From: Litorimonas sp039975855
Lineage (GTDB): Bacteria > Pseudomonadota > Alphaproteobacteria > Caulobacterales > Maricaulaceae
Length of the DNA stretch: 64,000 bases
NCBI GenBank assembly: GCA_039975855.1
Contig: JBDWGH010000003.1
Location: 655,032 to 719,031 of the forward strand
Direction: 5' to 3'
The notes under the pieces: generated by a model
The model's database searches: none
What the model was told of the DNA's origin: nothing
The model's input: only the letters and a program-made list of their open reading frames with translations
Shown here: positions 7,041 to 15,798 of the stretch, one piece after another
How positions within the stretch are numbered: position 1 is the stretch's first letter
Layout of the letters: each line of letters begins with the position of its first letter
Made by a program: the position numbers and the translations under genes

Positions 7041-8180
7041 GTGTTTCGCCCGCTATCACTCTTCACCGCATGCCTATTCCTGTCCGTGCCCGCTTATGCT
7101 CAATCAAGTTTTCAAACTGAGGCCCCTCATGCCGTCATAATCGACGCTGAGACTGGTGAGGTTCTGTTTGAAAAAGATGCACGGAATCCTATGCCCCCTG
7201 CATCCATGACTAAAATCATGACCGCCCAGCTCGTATTTGATGCGTTGAAGGAAGGCACTCTGTCGCTCGAGACGGAGTTTCAAGTCAGCGAAGATGCTTG
7301 GCGTCGCGGCGGATTTGCTTCAGGCTCCTCGACCATGGCGTTAGACGTTAACTCAACCGTGTCTGTCGAAAACCTTATCAGAGGCGTGATTGTGCAGTCT
7401 GGCAATGATGCCTGTATCGTGTTGGCGCAAGGAATGGCTGGTTCAGAGGCCGCTTTTGCAGAACAAATGACAACTCGCGCCAAAGAATTGGGCCTTACAA
7501 ATGCGACATTCCAAAATGCCACAGGATGGCCTGAACCACCTAATCGAATTAGTGCCTTAGACCTCGCGAAACTTGCCCAAAAGCAAATCGAGATGCATCC
7601 CGAATTTTACCCACTCTATGCGGAACGGGAATTTACTTGGAACAATACGCGGCAATTTAATCGGAACCCGCTTTTGGGGCGTGTACGGGGCGCAGACGGC
7701 TTAAAAACAGGCGCGACGGAAGAGTCTGGCTATGGCCTTGTTGGATCCGCCAAGCGCGGTGATGATCGCCGTATCATCGTGATCAATGGTCTTGAGTCTC
7801 AAAGCGCCAGACGCAACGTGGCTACGACATTGATGGAAGCCGCGTTTTTACAGTTTCGCGTTTACGATCTCCATGCGCAAGGTGACGTATTGGGCGAAGT
7901 TGAGGTTTATATGGGCAAGGCGCCCTTCGTAGAGGTTGCCCTAACGGAAAACATTCGGAAAGGGTTACCGGTTGCGGACCGCAAAAAGGTAAAATCTGAA
8001 ATTGTCTATACCTCAGTTAAAGCCCCGATTACCAAAGGTGATGTGGTTGCAGAATTGAGAATATCTTTGCCTGGACGACCTGAAGTTACTTATGACCTGG
8101 TTGCGACGGCAGACGTAAAGCGTAAGGGTTTGTTTTCACGGGCTTGGACGGGCTTGCTTTCGAATATTAGGGGCGAATAA
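7041..8180 (+). CDS. D-alanyl-D-alanine carboxypeptidase (PBP5/6 type, S11)
   Basis: This periplasmic low-molecular-weight PBP trims the terminal D-Ala from peptidoglycan pentapeptides. The 379-residue protein has a signal peptide ending AYA-Q at about residue 20. The three penicillin-binding motifs are SMTK (Ser55, Lys58), SGN (120-122) and KTG (222-224). A C-terminal PBP5_C beta domain follows, then a basic tail (KRKGLFSRAWTGLLSNI) that looks like the amphipathic membrane anchor of PBP5/6. The start is GTG at 7041. The stop overlaps the tmk start (TAATG), so it heads a coupled run with tmk, holB, tatD and the hydrolase. The specific paralogue (dacA, C or D) cannot be decided. Confidence 0.92.
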   Translation: MFRPLSLFTACLFLSVPAYAQSSFQTEAPHAVIIDAETGEVLFEKDARNPMPPASMTKIMTAQLVFDALKEGTLSLETEFQVSEDAWRRGGFASGSSTMALDVNSTVSVENLIRGVIVQSGNDACIVLAQGMAGSEAAFAEQMTTRAKELGLTNATFQNATGWPEPPNRISALDLAKLAQKQIEMHPEFYPLYAEREFTWNNTRQFNRNPLLGRVRGADGLKTGATEESGYGLVGSAKRGDDRRIIVINGLESQSARRNVATTLMEAAFLQFRVYDLHAQGDVLGEVEVYMGKAPFVEVALTENIRKGLPVADRKKVKSEIVYTSVKAPITKGDVVAELRISLPGRPEVTYDLVATADVKRKGLFSRAWTGLLSNIRGE

Positions 8181-8830
8181 TGAAACGCGGTAAGTTTATC
8201 ACATTTGAAGGTGGCGAAGGCGCTGGGAAGTCAACCCAAGCTGAGCTGCTAGCAGAAGCCTTAGAAAAAGCAGGTATCGAAACCCTGCAAACACGCGAAC
8301 CTGGTGGCACGTTTGGGGCTGAGGCTATACGAGATCTGGTTTTGGAAGGCACATCTGACCGATGGTCGGGTATGACCGAATTGCTCCTAATGTATGCGGC
8401 GCGGATCGACCACGTAGAAAAATTAATTAAACCCGCTTTAGAGCGGGGCGTTTGGGTCATCTCCGATCGGTTTGCTGACTCCAGTGTTGCCTATCAGGGC
8501 TATGCCCGAGGACTGGGTGCAAAACAGGTGAAGGATGTACATGACGTTGTCATGGGTGGATTTGAACCCGACTTGACCATCCTTTTTGATATGGATCCTG
8601 TTCTAGCGCAAAAACGCGTTGAAACACGCGGCGAACATCTAACCCGCTTTGATGCAGAGGGATTGGAGTTCCACAAAACGTTACGCTCTGCATTCCTTGA
8701 AATCGCTGACGAAAATCAATCACGTATACATACTGTCGATGCTGATGGGTCGCGCGGTAACGTCCAGAACCGAATTCTGTTTGCATTGACTAAACAATTC
8801 CCTGAACTAGCTGGAAAAGTGGGGGCCTGA
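8180..8830 (+). CDS. tmk: Thymidylate kinase
   Basis: Tmk phosphorylates dTMP to dTDP. The 216-residue protein has the P-loop GGEGAGKST (11-19), TREPGGT, the DR(F/Y) motif ISDRFADSSVAYQG and a lid-region RGEHLTRF. ATG overlaps the carboxypeptidase stop by one base. It stands directly before holB, a tmk-holB-tatD order that is widespread in bacteria. Confidence 0.96.
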   Translation: MKRGKFITFEGGEGAGKSTQAELLAEALEKAGIETLQTREPGGTFGAEAIRDLVLEGTSDRWSGMTELLLMYAARIDHVEKLIKPALERGVWVISDRFADSSVAYQGYARGLGAKQVKDVHDVVMGGFEPDLTILFDMDPVLAQKRVETRGEHLTRFDAEGLEFHKTLRSAFLEIADENQSRIHTVDADGSRGNVQNRILFALTKQFPELAGKVGA

Positions 8831-9898
8831 TTGCGGACGATTGAGAATGCGGAGGCCTTACCCGAAGCGGATAGGGCGGATGGATGTCCCCATCCGCGTG
8901 AAGTTTATTCGCTTTTAGGACACGAAACGGCTGAAACGCGCTTTCTCAAAGCTATGCGATCTGGTCGTATGCATCATGCTTGGCTTCTCTCTGGACCAAA
9001 GGGTATTGGCAAAGCCACGCTAGCATACCGTATGGCACGGAAGCTCTTAGGCGGTCATTCTTTACTCTCTACTTCATTAGATATTCCGGCATCAGATGAG
9101 ATTGCTCAGCGTGTGGAAGCGCTAACCCACGGGAATCTGTTCGTCCTCAGGCGGCCCTATGACACAAAGCTAAAACGGTTTCGGCAAGACATTCCCGTAG
9201 ATCGCGTGCGACAAGTTTCAGGATTTTTTCAAGAGACAGCGGCAGAAACAGGTTTGTGGCGCGTTTGCATAATTGATAGCGCAGACGAATTGAATCGAAA
9301 TTCTGAAAATGCAATTCTAAAGCTTCTTGAAGAACCGCCGTCTAACACATTGTTTATTTTAATTTCTTCTGCCCCGGGGCGATTGCTACCCACTATACGT
9401 TCGCGCTGTATGGCGCTTGAGTTACGGGCCGTGCCCGATGATCAGATCAAGGGGTGGCTTTCGGAGCATGGGAGGGGTTCTCCAGACTTAATCGATGCCG
9501 CTGTCCGACTGTCCCGCGGGGCCCCGGGAAAGGCCCTTGCTCTAGTGCAGAACGCAGATGTCGTACTACGATCAATTTCAGATTATATTCAATCCTTGGG
9601 CCGCACAGCGCCCGACGTGGATATGGCTATCGCCAAACGTTTAGCGGAGAAACGACATATCATTTCCAGAGATCTATTTTGGGACGGGTTAGACGATACA
9701 ATACATGCCCATGCTTTGTTCGCGGCAACGGGGGCTTATGAAGGTCCATTTACCCCAGCCAATTTGAAACGCAGCCCTAAAACATGGCAGGCCAATCATG
9801 CGCGTTTGCGAGATGTCCGTCGTGCAGAGGCGGCCATCAACCTTGATAAGACGGCGACAATGTTTGAGCTCCTTTCATCCATTCGAGAAGCCTCATGA
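8831..9898 (+). CDS. holB: DNA polymerase III subunit delta'
   Basis: Delta' is the stator of the clamp-loader AAA+ complex that loads the beta clamp. The protein of about 355 residues has MHHAWLLSGPKGIGKATLAY (Walker A-like), IIDSADELNRNSENAILKLLEEPP, and PTIRSRC with the SRC motif of clamp-loader subunits. The start is TTG at 8831, immediately after the tmk TGA. The stop overlaps tatD as ATGA. The start codon is less certain because an N-terminal extension of about 30 residues precedes the conserved LLGHETA region. Confidence 0.93.
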   Translation: MRTIENAEALPEADRADGCPHPREVYSLLGHETAETRFLKAMRSGRMHHAWLLSGPKGIGKATLAYRMARKLLGGHSLLSTSLDIPASDEIAQRVEALTHGNLFVLRRPYDTKLKRFRQDIPVDRVRQVSGFFQETAAETGLWRVCIIDSADELNRNSENAILKLLEEPPSNTLFILISSAPGRLLPTIRSRCMALELRAVPDDQIKGWLSEHGRGSPDLIDAAVRLSRGAPGKALALVQNADVVLRSISDYIQSLGRTAPDVDMAIAKRLAEKRHIISRDLFWDGLDDTIHAHALFAATGAYEGPFTPANLKRSPKTWQANHARLRDVRRAEAAINLDKTATMFELLSSIREAS

Positions 9899-10677
9899 TT
9901 GTTGACAGTCACGTAAACTTACACGGTGAGAAATTCGCTGAAGATCTAAGCGAGACCATTCTCCGGGCGCGCGAGGCGGGGGTTGGACCCATGTTGAATA
10001 TATGTTGTCACCTGAAAGACTTTGAGGCCGTTTTAGGTGTTGCAAATTTAGATCCGAATATTTGGGCAACCATCGGAACACATCCCCATGATGCAAAAGA
10101 CAATCCCAATATCACCGCAAAAGATATTATACCCAGCACGCAGAACCCAAAGGTAGTCGGGATTGGTGAAACGGGTCTCGACTATCATTACGACTGGTCA
10201 CCACGAGACATTCAAAAAGCGAACTTTCAAGCACATATAGATGCGGTGCACGAAACAGGTTTGCCCCTTGTCGTCCATACGCGAGAGTCTGACGAGGACA
10301 TGATGGAGATGCTACAAACGGCCTACGCAAAAAAGCCATTTGATGCGATTATGCATTGTTACACGTCGGGACAAAAACTTGCGGATGCCGCGTCCGAAAT
10401 GGGTTTCTATTTTTCAGTTTCAGGGATCATGACATTTAAGAATGCGCATGACGTGCGAGACCGAATTTTGACAATGCCGCGTGACCGTATTCTGTTGGAA
10501 ACAGACTGTCCATATCTTGCGCCTATGCCATACCGAGGTCGCCGGAATGAACCGGCCTATGTCGTTGAGGTTTGCAAGGCCTTGGCAGACCTTTTCGGCT
10601 GGACTGTTGAGGAAACCGCGGAAAAGACGACAAACGCGTTCTTCAATCTTTTCACTAAAACGAAACGGCCAAGTTAA
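9895..10677 (+). CDS. tatD: TatD-family metal-dependent deoxyribonuclease
   Basis: TatD proteins are TIM-barrel amidohydrolase-like nucleases, usually with two metals. The 260-residue protein shows THPHDAK, IGETGLDYHYDWSPRDIQ, LPLVVHTRESDEDMM, MHCYTSG and LLETDCPYLAP, all family hallmarks. It is odd at the N-terminus. The usual HxH metal motif (DSHCHLD) reads DSHVNLH, so the second histidine is Asn8. This may be a lineage variant or may alter metal use. It overlaps holB (ATGA) and the next gene (TAATG). Confidence 0.92.
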   Translation: MIVDSHVNLHGEKFAEDLSETILRAREAGVGPMLNICCHLKDFEAVLGVANLDPNIWATIGTHPHDAKDNPNITAKDIIPSTQNPKVVGIGETGLDYHYDWSPRDIQKANFQAHIDAVHETGLPLVVHTRESDEDMMEMLQTAYAKKPFDAIMHCYTSGQKLADAASEMGFYFSVSGIMTFKNAHDVRDRILTMPRDRILLETDCPYLAPMPYRGRRNEPAYVVEVCKALADLFGWTVEETAEKTTNAFFNLFTKTKRPS

Positions 10678-11501
10678 TGGGTTTACGGGCAATTATACTT
10701 GGCTGCGGATCTTCAGGCGGCGTTCCGCGAATTGGCGGTGATTGGGGTGTCTGCGACCCTAAAGAGCCCAAAAATGCTCGAACCAGAAGTTCGATATTGA
10801 TCCAAAAGTGGATCGGGGACAGAGAGCCAGATCCAAGGGAGTGCACAAACGTTCTGGTCGACACATCTCCAGATTTACGTGTTCAGCTTCTGCGTGAAAA
10901 TATACGACATTTAGATGCAGTTTTTTATACGCATGATCATGCCGATCAATCGCACGGAATTGATGATTTACGCGCCATTGCCTATCGCATGCGCGCACAA
11001 ATCCCGACTTATATGGATGCGCACACGAAAGCTCATATCTTTGACCGATTTAATTATTGTTTTGAAATGCCAGAGGGTCGTGTCCATCCGGCCATTCTCG
11101 CATTGCAGGAATTGATTTCAGATGGCTCAAAAACGGTCATTGAAGGCGCTGGTGGAACGGTCTCTATCGAGACCCTCGAAGTCAGTCATGGCCCCACGCC
11201 ATCACTTGGTTTCTTAGTGGATGGCAGGCTTGCCTATAGCCCCGATGTTTGGGGTGTAAGTGATGACGTCCTGACCCGACTGAGAGATATCGACGTGTGG
11301 ATCGTAGACTCTTTACGTTACAGCCAGCATCCGACCCATGCGCATGCGGATAAGACTTTGTCTTGGCTAGCGAGAGCCAAGGTCAAATCAGCCGTTTTGA
11401 CAAATCTACATATCGATATGGATTACGCAACTTTGAGAGAAGAATTGCCCCCCATCATTCAACCCGCCTATGATGGCATGAAGGTTACGGCTCAGGCCTA
11501 A
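10677..11501 (+). CDS. MBL-fold metallohydrolase, PhnP-like
   Basis: This 274-residue metallo-beta-lactamase-fold hydrolase resembles PhnP-type phosphodiesterases. It starts ILGCGSSGGVPRIGGDWGVC, has VDTSPDLRVQLL, the metal motif YTHDHADQSHGIDD, and later SHGPTPSLGFLVDG and TNLHIDMDY. In the usual HxHxDH motif the last His is Gln91. Genes of this kind commonly follow tatD in alphaproteobacteria and have no firm cellular role. A phosphonate pathway is not seen nearby, so I do not call it PhnP. Its 3' end overlaps the convergent phosphatase by 17 bases. Confidence 0.88.
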   Translation: MGLRAIILGCGSSGGVPRIGGDWGVCDPKEPKNARTRSSILIQKWIGDREPDPRECTNVLVDTSPDLRVQLLRENIRHLDAVFYTHDHADQSHGIDDLRAIAYRMRAQIPTYMDAHTKAHIFDRFNYCFEMPEGRVHPAILALQELISDGSKTVIEGAGGTVSIETLEVSHGPTPSLGFLVDGRLAYSPDVWGVSDDVLTRLRDIDVWIVDSLRYSQHPTHAHADKTLSWLARAKVKSAVLTNLHIDMDYATLREELPPIIQPAYDGMKVTAQA

Positions 11502-12075
11502 TATCCCAGCCCACCAGAATGGGGCCTTTCGCCGTTAGGTCGATGATACCGTAAGACCCGGTTCTTAGTTTGAGAGGGACCGCCATATCTGAGGCGACCA
11601 CGTCTAAGAGAAATCTCGCGACACCATTAGAAGTCACCACCAATGTATTTGACCTAGGATCGCATGACGCCAAAAAAGCTTTCCACGCAGTCGTTAAACC
11701 GTCCACATCGACTTTCCAACCTTCCGGGGGAATAGCTTTCTCATCCCAGCGCTTGAGGGATTCACTGCCGATACGGGCGATTACTTCGGTTTCCGGAAGA
11801 CCTTCATCTGGACCATAGTCGATTTCCGTCAAAAACTCTGCCAATCGGTAATTCTGCTGACCTAATAGAGTTTCCGCTGTCTGCCGTGTGCGCTTCAAAT
11901 CCGAAGAATAGGCTGCCACGAAATCTACGGCTTGGAGGGCTTCTGCCAGTCTTTCGGCTTGTAACCGTCCGGACGAGGAAAGCGGTAAATCTGTCTTCCC
12001 ACCCACACGCAAAATCACGTCACCCTTATCGAAGGTATTCCCATGGCGAACAATGTAAACTCGGCCGACGCTCAT
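11485..12075 (-). CDS. Histidine phosphatase family protein (phosphoglycerate mutase-like)
   Basis: This 196-residue member of the branch 1 histidine phosphatases has the catalytic RHG motif at the N-terminus (YIVRHGNTFD), SDLKRTRQTAE, and a C-terminal VTSNGVARFL where the second catalytic His of the family would be expected; here it reads SNG. The frame is closed at both ends by neighbours. It overlaps kdsB as ATGA and is last in the kdsD-kdsB operon. The substrate is unknown. Clustering with Kdo genes suggests a sugar phosphate, but Kdo-8-phosphate phosphatase (KdsC) is a different, HAD-type family. Confidence 0.85.
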   Translation of the reverse strand: MSVGRVYIVRHGNTFDKGDVILRVGGKTDLPLSSSGRLQAERLAEALQAVDFVAAYSSDLKRTRQTAETLLGQQNYRLAEFLTEIDYGPDEGLPETEVIARIGSESLKRWDEKAIPPEGWKVDVDGLTTAWKAFLASCDPRSNTLVVTSNGVARFLLDVVASDMAVPLKLRTGSYGIIDLTAKGPILVGWDIRPEP

Positions 12076-12869
12076 GACGTGAAAGGGTCGCCATAGGTTT
12101 TAATGAGTAGCTCCGCGCGCTTGAGATCTTCTTTTGTGTCTATTCCCGGCGAAGATATTTGCGGAGGGGAGACCCTTACGACACCAATGCTCATTCCATT
12201 CTCTAGAGCTCTAAGCTGCTCTAAGCCTTCCAATTTTTCGAAATGCGATTGAGGCAATTCGGTGAAACGCTCCAATGCGGCCCGGCGAAACCCGTAAAGC
12301 CCGATATGACGCAAGACAGGCGAAAGAGGGCCTAATTCCCGCAAGGATGCCTCTTTGCGGATACTCGGAATAATTGCCTTAGAGAACCAAACAGCTCGTC
12401 CTGCTTTCTCGATGACTGTCGTGCCAGAGAATGGGGTCGTTGTTTTAGACTCCCTAAGATCATCCAGAGCGTCCCAAGCGAGCCGAATGGCTGGAGTCGC
12501 AATGTCGACGACTTTCTCTGAAAGGCAGTCGAGAATTGCCTGAATATGAGTGGGGTCAGTGAAGGGGGCATCCCCTTGAAGGTTCAAGACTATGTCAGCT
12601 TCAGGATTAAAGATATTTGCGGCAGCCAGTGCCCTGTCACTGCCAGAGGCCAAATCCGGTTCCGTCATTACGACCGGCAGTCTGAACTGGCGACAATGCG
12701 CAGCAATGTCTTCATGGTCGGTCGCAATAACGTAATCTGTTGACACCAAATTTTCAGCAATCTGAGCTGTTCGGCGTATCATGCTCACACCGGAGATTTC
12801 CGCGAGTGGTTTTCCAGGAAATCGTTTAGAAGCCATTCGCGCTGGAATGACGATAAGAGGCTTAGACAT
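12072..12869 (-). CDS. kdsB: 3-deoxy-manno-octulosonate cytidylyltransferase (CMP-Kdo synthetase)
   Basis: KdsB activates Kdo with CTP for transfer onto lipid A. The 265-residue protein shows VIPARMASKRFPGKPLAEI (nucleotide-binding loop), ATDHEDIAAHC, VMTEPDLASGSDR, NLQGDAPF and LGLYGFRR-like HIGLYGFRRAALERF. It begins eight bases before the kdsD stop and ends overlapping the phosphatase gene. It indicates that the organism makes Kdo-containing LPS. Confidence 0.95.
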   Translation of the reverse strand: MSKPLIVIPARMASKRFPGKPLAEISGVSMIRRTAQIAENLVSTDYVIATDHEDIAAHCRQFRLPVVMTEPDLASGSDRALAAANIFNPEADIVLNLQGDAPFTDPTHIQAILDCLSEKVVDIATPAIRLAWDALDDLRESKTTTPFSGTTVIEKAGRAVWFSKAIIPSIRKEASLRELGPLSPVLRHIGLYGFRRAALERFTELPQSHFEKLEGLEQLRALENGMSIGVVRVSPPQISSPGIDTKEDLKRAELLIKTYGDPFTS

Positions 12870-13824
12870 TTCCGGTCGCCAATACCGTTTTCAAATCTAA
12901 AAGACCGACGATTGTCTCACCATCCAGCACAAATGCGTTTCCAATCTTCCGTTGTGAAAATGCGGCGATTGCATCTTTCATTCGCATATCCGGAGAAAGA
13001 GCAAAGGGGTCCGTCGTCATAATGCCAGCGGCCGTCTTTTGCATGATATTATCCCCCATGGCTCGGCGTAGATCTCCGTCAGTGATAATGCCAACGAGAC
13101 GTTCATCATGGGTCACCCCAACGCAACCTTTACCGCCACTTGTCATGGCAAGAATAACCTCAGTCATCGCGGCCGTCGTCTGAACAAGCGGTACGTCATC
13201 AGGCTGTCCGGCCAAATAATCACCCAAGCGCTGTAATCCAAACCCAAGTTTTCCTGCTGGATGTCGTTCGCCAAATTCCTCGGCTGTAAATCCGCGGGCC
13301 TCCATCACAGCCACACAAAGGGCATCGCCAAGCGCGAGGGTTAGGGTGGTCGAGGTCGTTGGTGCAAGATTGTTAGGACAGGCTTCCTCGGCATCCGGTA
13401 ACACCAGAGCAATATCTACACTGCGTGATAATGTAGAGCCAGCTGCACCGGAAATGGCGATCGTATCGTTCCCGAGGCTGTTGGCATAGCTAATGACACC
13501 ATTCACTTCGCTACTTTCACCGCTATTCGACAATCCCAGTACAACAGCGTCAGCACGTATCATTCCGAGATCACCATGCGCCGCTTCGGATGGGTGCAGG
13601 AAGAATGAAGGTGTTCCTGTTGAGGCAAAACTAGCCGCAATTTTACGGCCAATATGACCGGATTTTCCCAAACCAACGACAATCAGGTGCCCTTCGCAGG
13701 CGAGGATTTTTTTAACAGCCTGGTCAAAATTTGCGTCCAATGAGGCTTCGAGCGCTCTTAAACCCTCAGATTCTCGGCGAATTACATCACGTCCAATCGC
13801 GAGGCTGTCCTGTGTTTCCTTCAT
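12862..13824 (-). CDS. kdsD: Arabinose-5-phosphate isomerase (KpsF/GutQ family)
   Basis: KdsD interconverts ribulose-5-phosphate and arabinose-5-phosphate, the first step to Kdo. An N-terminal SIS domain (VVGLGKSGHIGRKIAASFAS, SNSGESSEVN) is followed by HPAGKLG and two CBS domains (from about residue 205). I chose ATG at 13824, giving about 320 residues as in E. coli KdsD. The frame stays open upstream to an ATG at 13923, adding 33 residues with no family counterpart. Neither start has a clear Shine-Dalgarno sequence. It is first in the operon with kdsB. Confidence 0.92.
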   Translation of the reverse strand: MKETQDSLAIGRDVIRRESEGLRALEASLDANFDQAVKKILACEGHLIVVGLGKSGHIGRKIAASFASTGTPSFFLHPSEAAHGDLGMIRADAVVLGLSNSGESSEVNGVISYANSLGNDTIAISGAAGSTLSRSVDIALVLPDAEEACPNNLAPTTSTTLTLALGDALCVAVMEARGFTAEEFGERHPAGKLGFGLQRLGDYLAGQPDDVPLVQTTAAMTEVILAMTSGGKGCVGVTHDERLVGIITDGDLRRAMGDNIMQKTAAGIMTTDPFALSPDMRMKDAIAAFSQRKIGNAFVLDGETIVGLLDLKTVLATGNV

Positions 13825-14040
13825 AAGCAGGGCTTTAGCGCTATGGATGACCCTTGTCACATGCGAAATTATCGCGGTCTTATCTTTGGGTAAAATGGAG
13901 GTAACAAACCAACCGTAAGTCATTGTTATGATATAAAACTCTCCGTTTATATTCTTGGATAGAAGTGAACTAATGGATTGGAGAATGCCCGGAAGGCGCT
14001 AATTCAGTACATATTATTTCTCATAATCATCATTATGCGA

Positions 14041-15798
14041 TTATTGTAGCAAACTCGCGATCCAGGCTCTCAGAGCCTCCTCATCTGGCCATGCCGCCCA
14101 GTAATGGACATCTCCGGACCTTACGACAATGGGGTCACCGGAAACGGTTGTTTCAGTCACCTCCCAATCGCATTCCAAGACCTCTCTCCAAATTTGAGCC
14201 GCTCCGCCGCCGGATAACGCAACAGCAGAATCCGCTCTCAGTGTATCGATACCGATGACTTTGATGCCTTCCAAACCTGGCGGCAAATCGTCTGGTATAT
14301 GGAAATCATCAGTTCTAGATCCAGTTCGAGGACCTAAGATCGCCTGCCCCTTGAAGGACGATACAGCGCTGTGCAATTCGTCAGTCCACGCAAAGAGCCC
14401 AGGAATGAATACGGCTTTTCGGTCTCCAAAATCAGTTGTGCTGGATGGCAAGATGTCAATTTTGGAAAACCCGTACCTTCGCAACCCCTTGTAAATATCT
14501 AAAACTAACCGAAAATAGTCGAAATTCGTATCTTGCGCCTGAACTTCCCAGGCCCATTGCGAAGGGTAATCAAACACAATTGCGACTTCTGATTCATCGT
14601 CTTTAGGGGGTGTGTAGTTCCCTAATTCAGAGGCGATCGCCCTCACCGCCTTACCGCCCTCTGACAATTCTCCATCTGTTCGAAGTAAACCTGCATGCAG
14701 CTGCTCTTGCCCAAATGGAAGTTGTCGCCATCTGAAATAGGACACGACCTCTGCACCGTGGTCAAAGGCATCAAAAGTCCACTGGCGAACTTGTCCTTCT
14801 TTTGGCGTAGGATTGTGTGGGGCCCAATTCACGGGTCCGGGTTGTTGCTCCATAACCCACCAACGACCTTTTCCGACGGAGCGATAGAGGTCGTGATGAA
14901 AGGCTTGGAAATCCGCATCCCCTTCCCGTGCGTGTTCTTTTCTGAAGGCTTCGGGTCTATCGGACCGGTCCTCAAGGAAGCCAAGTGGATAGCTGTCCCA
15001 CGTCGCAATGTCTAAGTCTTGACCAACGGCAAAATGGTCAAAATCGGTGATACGGCCCATATAATTGTGTAGAAGATCAGCGTCTGTTAGCTCTCGAAGA
15101 ACATCCGTTTGGGCCTTATTGAACGCAACAACCTGATCTGATGCGAAGCGCCTAAAGTCCATAACATGTGCTGGGTGGGGTTCTGTGACCGTTAGATTTG
15201 GCAACTCAATTTGGTCAAATCGGTTGTATTCCATCGACCAAAAGATCGTCCCCCACCTTTGATTGAGACTTTCAATTGTTTGATATTTGTCTTTCAACCA
15301 AATTCGGAAACCGTCTCGCGCGATGGGGCTGTAAGACAGAGTCGTATCGTGACAGCCATATTCATTGTCTATCTGCCAAGCTTTGACCGATGGGTGCTGT
15401 CCATAGCGTTCCCCTAATAATCGAGCGATCCGAGTGCATTCTTCGCGATATGGCAAATGCGCAAAGTCATAATGACGTCGTGACCCGAATCTGCGAACGA
15501 GCCCGCCCTCGTCCCACGCCAACATGTCGGGGTATTTATCTACCATCCAACGCGGCGGCGTCGCTGTGGGCGTACATATGACAATTTTTAGACCGGCATC
15601 CGCCAGTACCGCAATGGCCCGATCTAGCCACTCAAAGGTAAGCCTACCTGGCTCTGGCTCCATCCGGCTCCATGCAAATTCCCCAATGCGGACCCATGAA
15701 AGCCCCATCTCAACCATTTGCTTCGCATCTATTGGCCAGCGCTCTTCCGGCCAGTGTTCAGGATAGTAGCAAACACCCAGTTCTGGTTTAGTTGCCAT
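14041..15798 (-). CDS. Glycoside hydrolase family 42 beta-galactosidase
   Basis: This is a 585-residue retaining glycosidase of the A4 beta-galactosidase type. The N-terminal TIM barrel carries CYYPEHWPEERW, the acid/base Glu146 in AWQIDNEYGCH and the nucleophile Glu317 in WWVMEQQPGPVNW. A trimerisation/GATase-like domain follows (VAIVFDYPSQWAWEVQ). There is no signal peptide, so it probably acts in the cytoplasm on imported oligosaccharides. The protein is somewhat shorter than many GH42 enzymes (650-700), and the C-terminal beta domain looks reduced. It starts 11 bases inside the end of the upstream dehydratase gene. No sugar transporter is adjacent. Confidence 0.92.
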   Translation of the reverse strand: MATKPELGVCYYPEHWPEERWPIDAKQMVEMGLSWVRIGEFAWSRMEPEPGRLTFEWLDRAIAVLADAGLKIVICTPTATPPRWMVDKYPDMLAWDEGGLVRRFGSRRHYDFAHLPYREECTRIARLLGERYGQHPSVKAWQIDNEYGCHDTTLSYSPIARDGFRIWLKDKYQTIESLNQRWGTIFWSMEYNRFDQIELPNLTVTEPHPAHVMDFRRFASDQVVAFNKAQTDVLRELTDADLLHNYMGRITDFDHFAVGQDLDIATWDSYPLGFLEDRSDRPEAFRKEHAREGDADFQAFHHDLYRSVGKGRWWVMEQQPGPVNWAPHNPTPKEGQVRQWTFDAFDHGAEVVSYFRWRQLPFGQEQLHAGLLRTDGELSEGGKAVRAIASELGNYTPPKDDESEVAIVFDYPSQWAWEVQAQDTNFDYFRLVLDIYKGLRRYGFSKIDILPSSTTDFGDRKAVFIPGLFAWTDELHSAVSSFKGQAILGPRTGSRTDDFHIPDDLPPGLEGIKVIGIDTLRADSAVALSGGGAAQIWREVLECDWEVTETTVSGDPIVVRSGDVHYWAAWPDEEALRAWIASLLQ

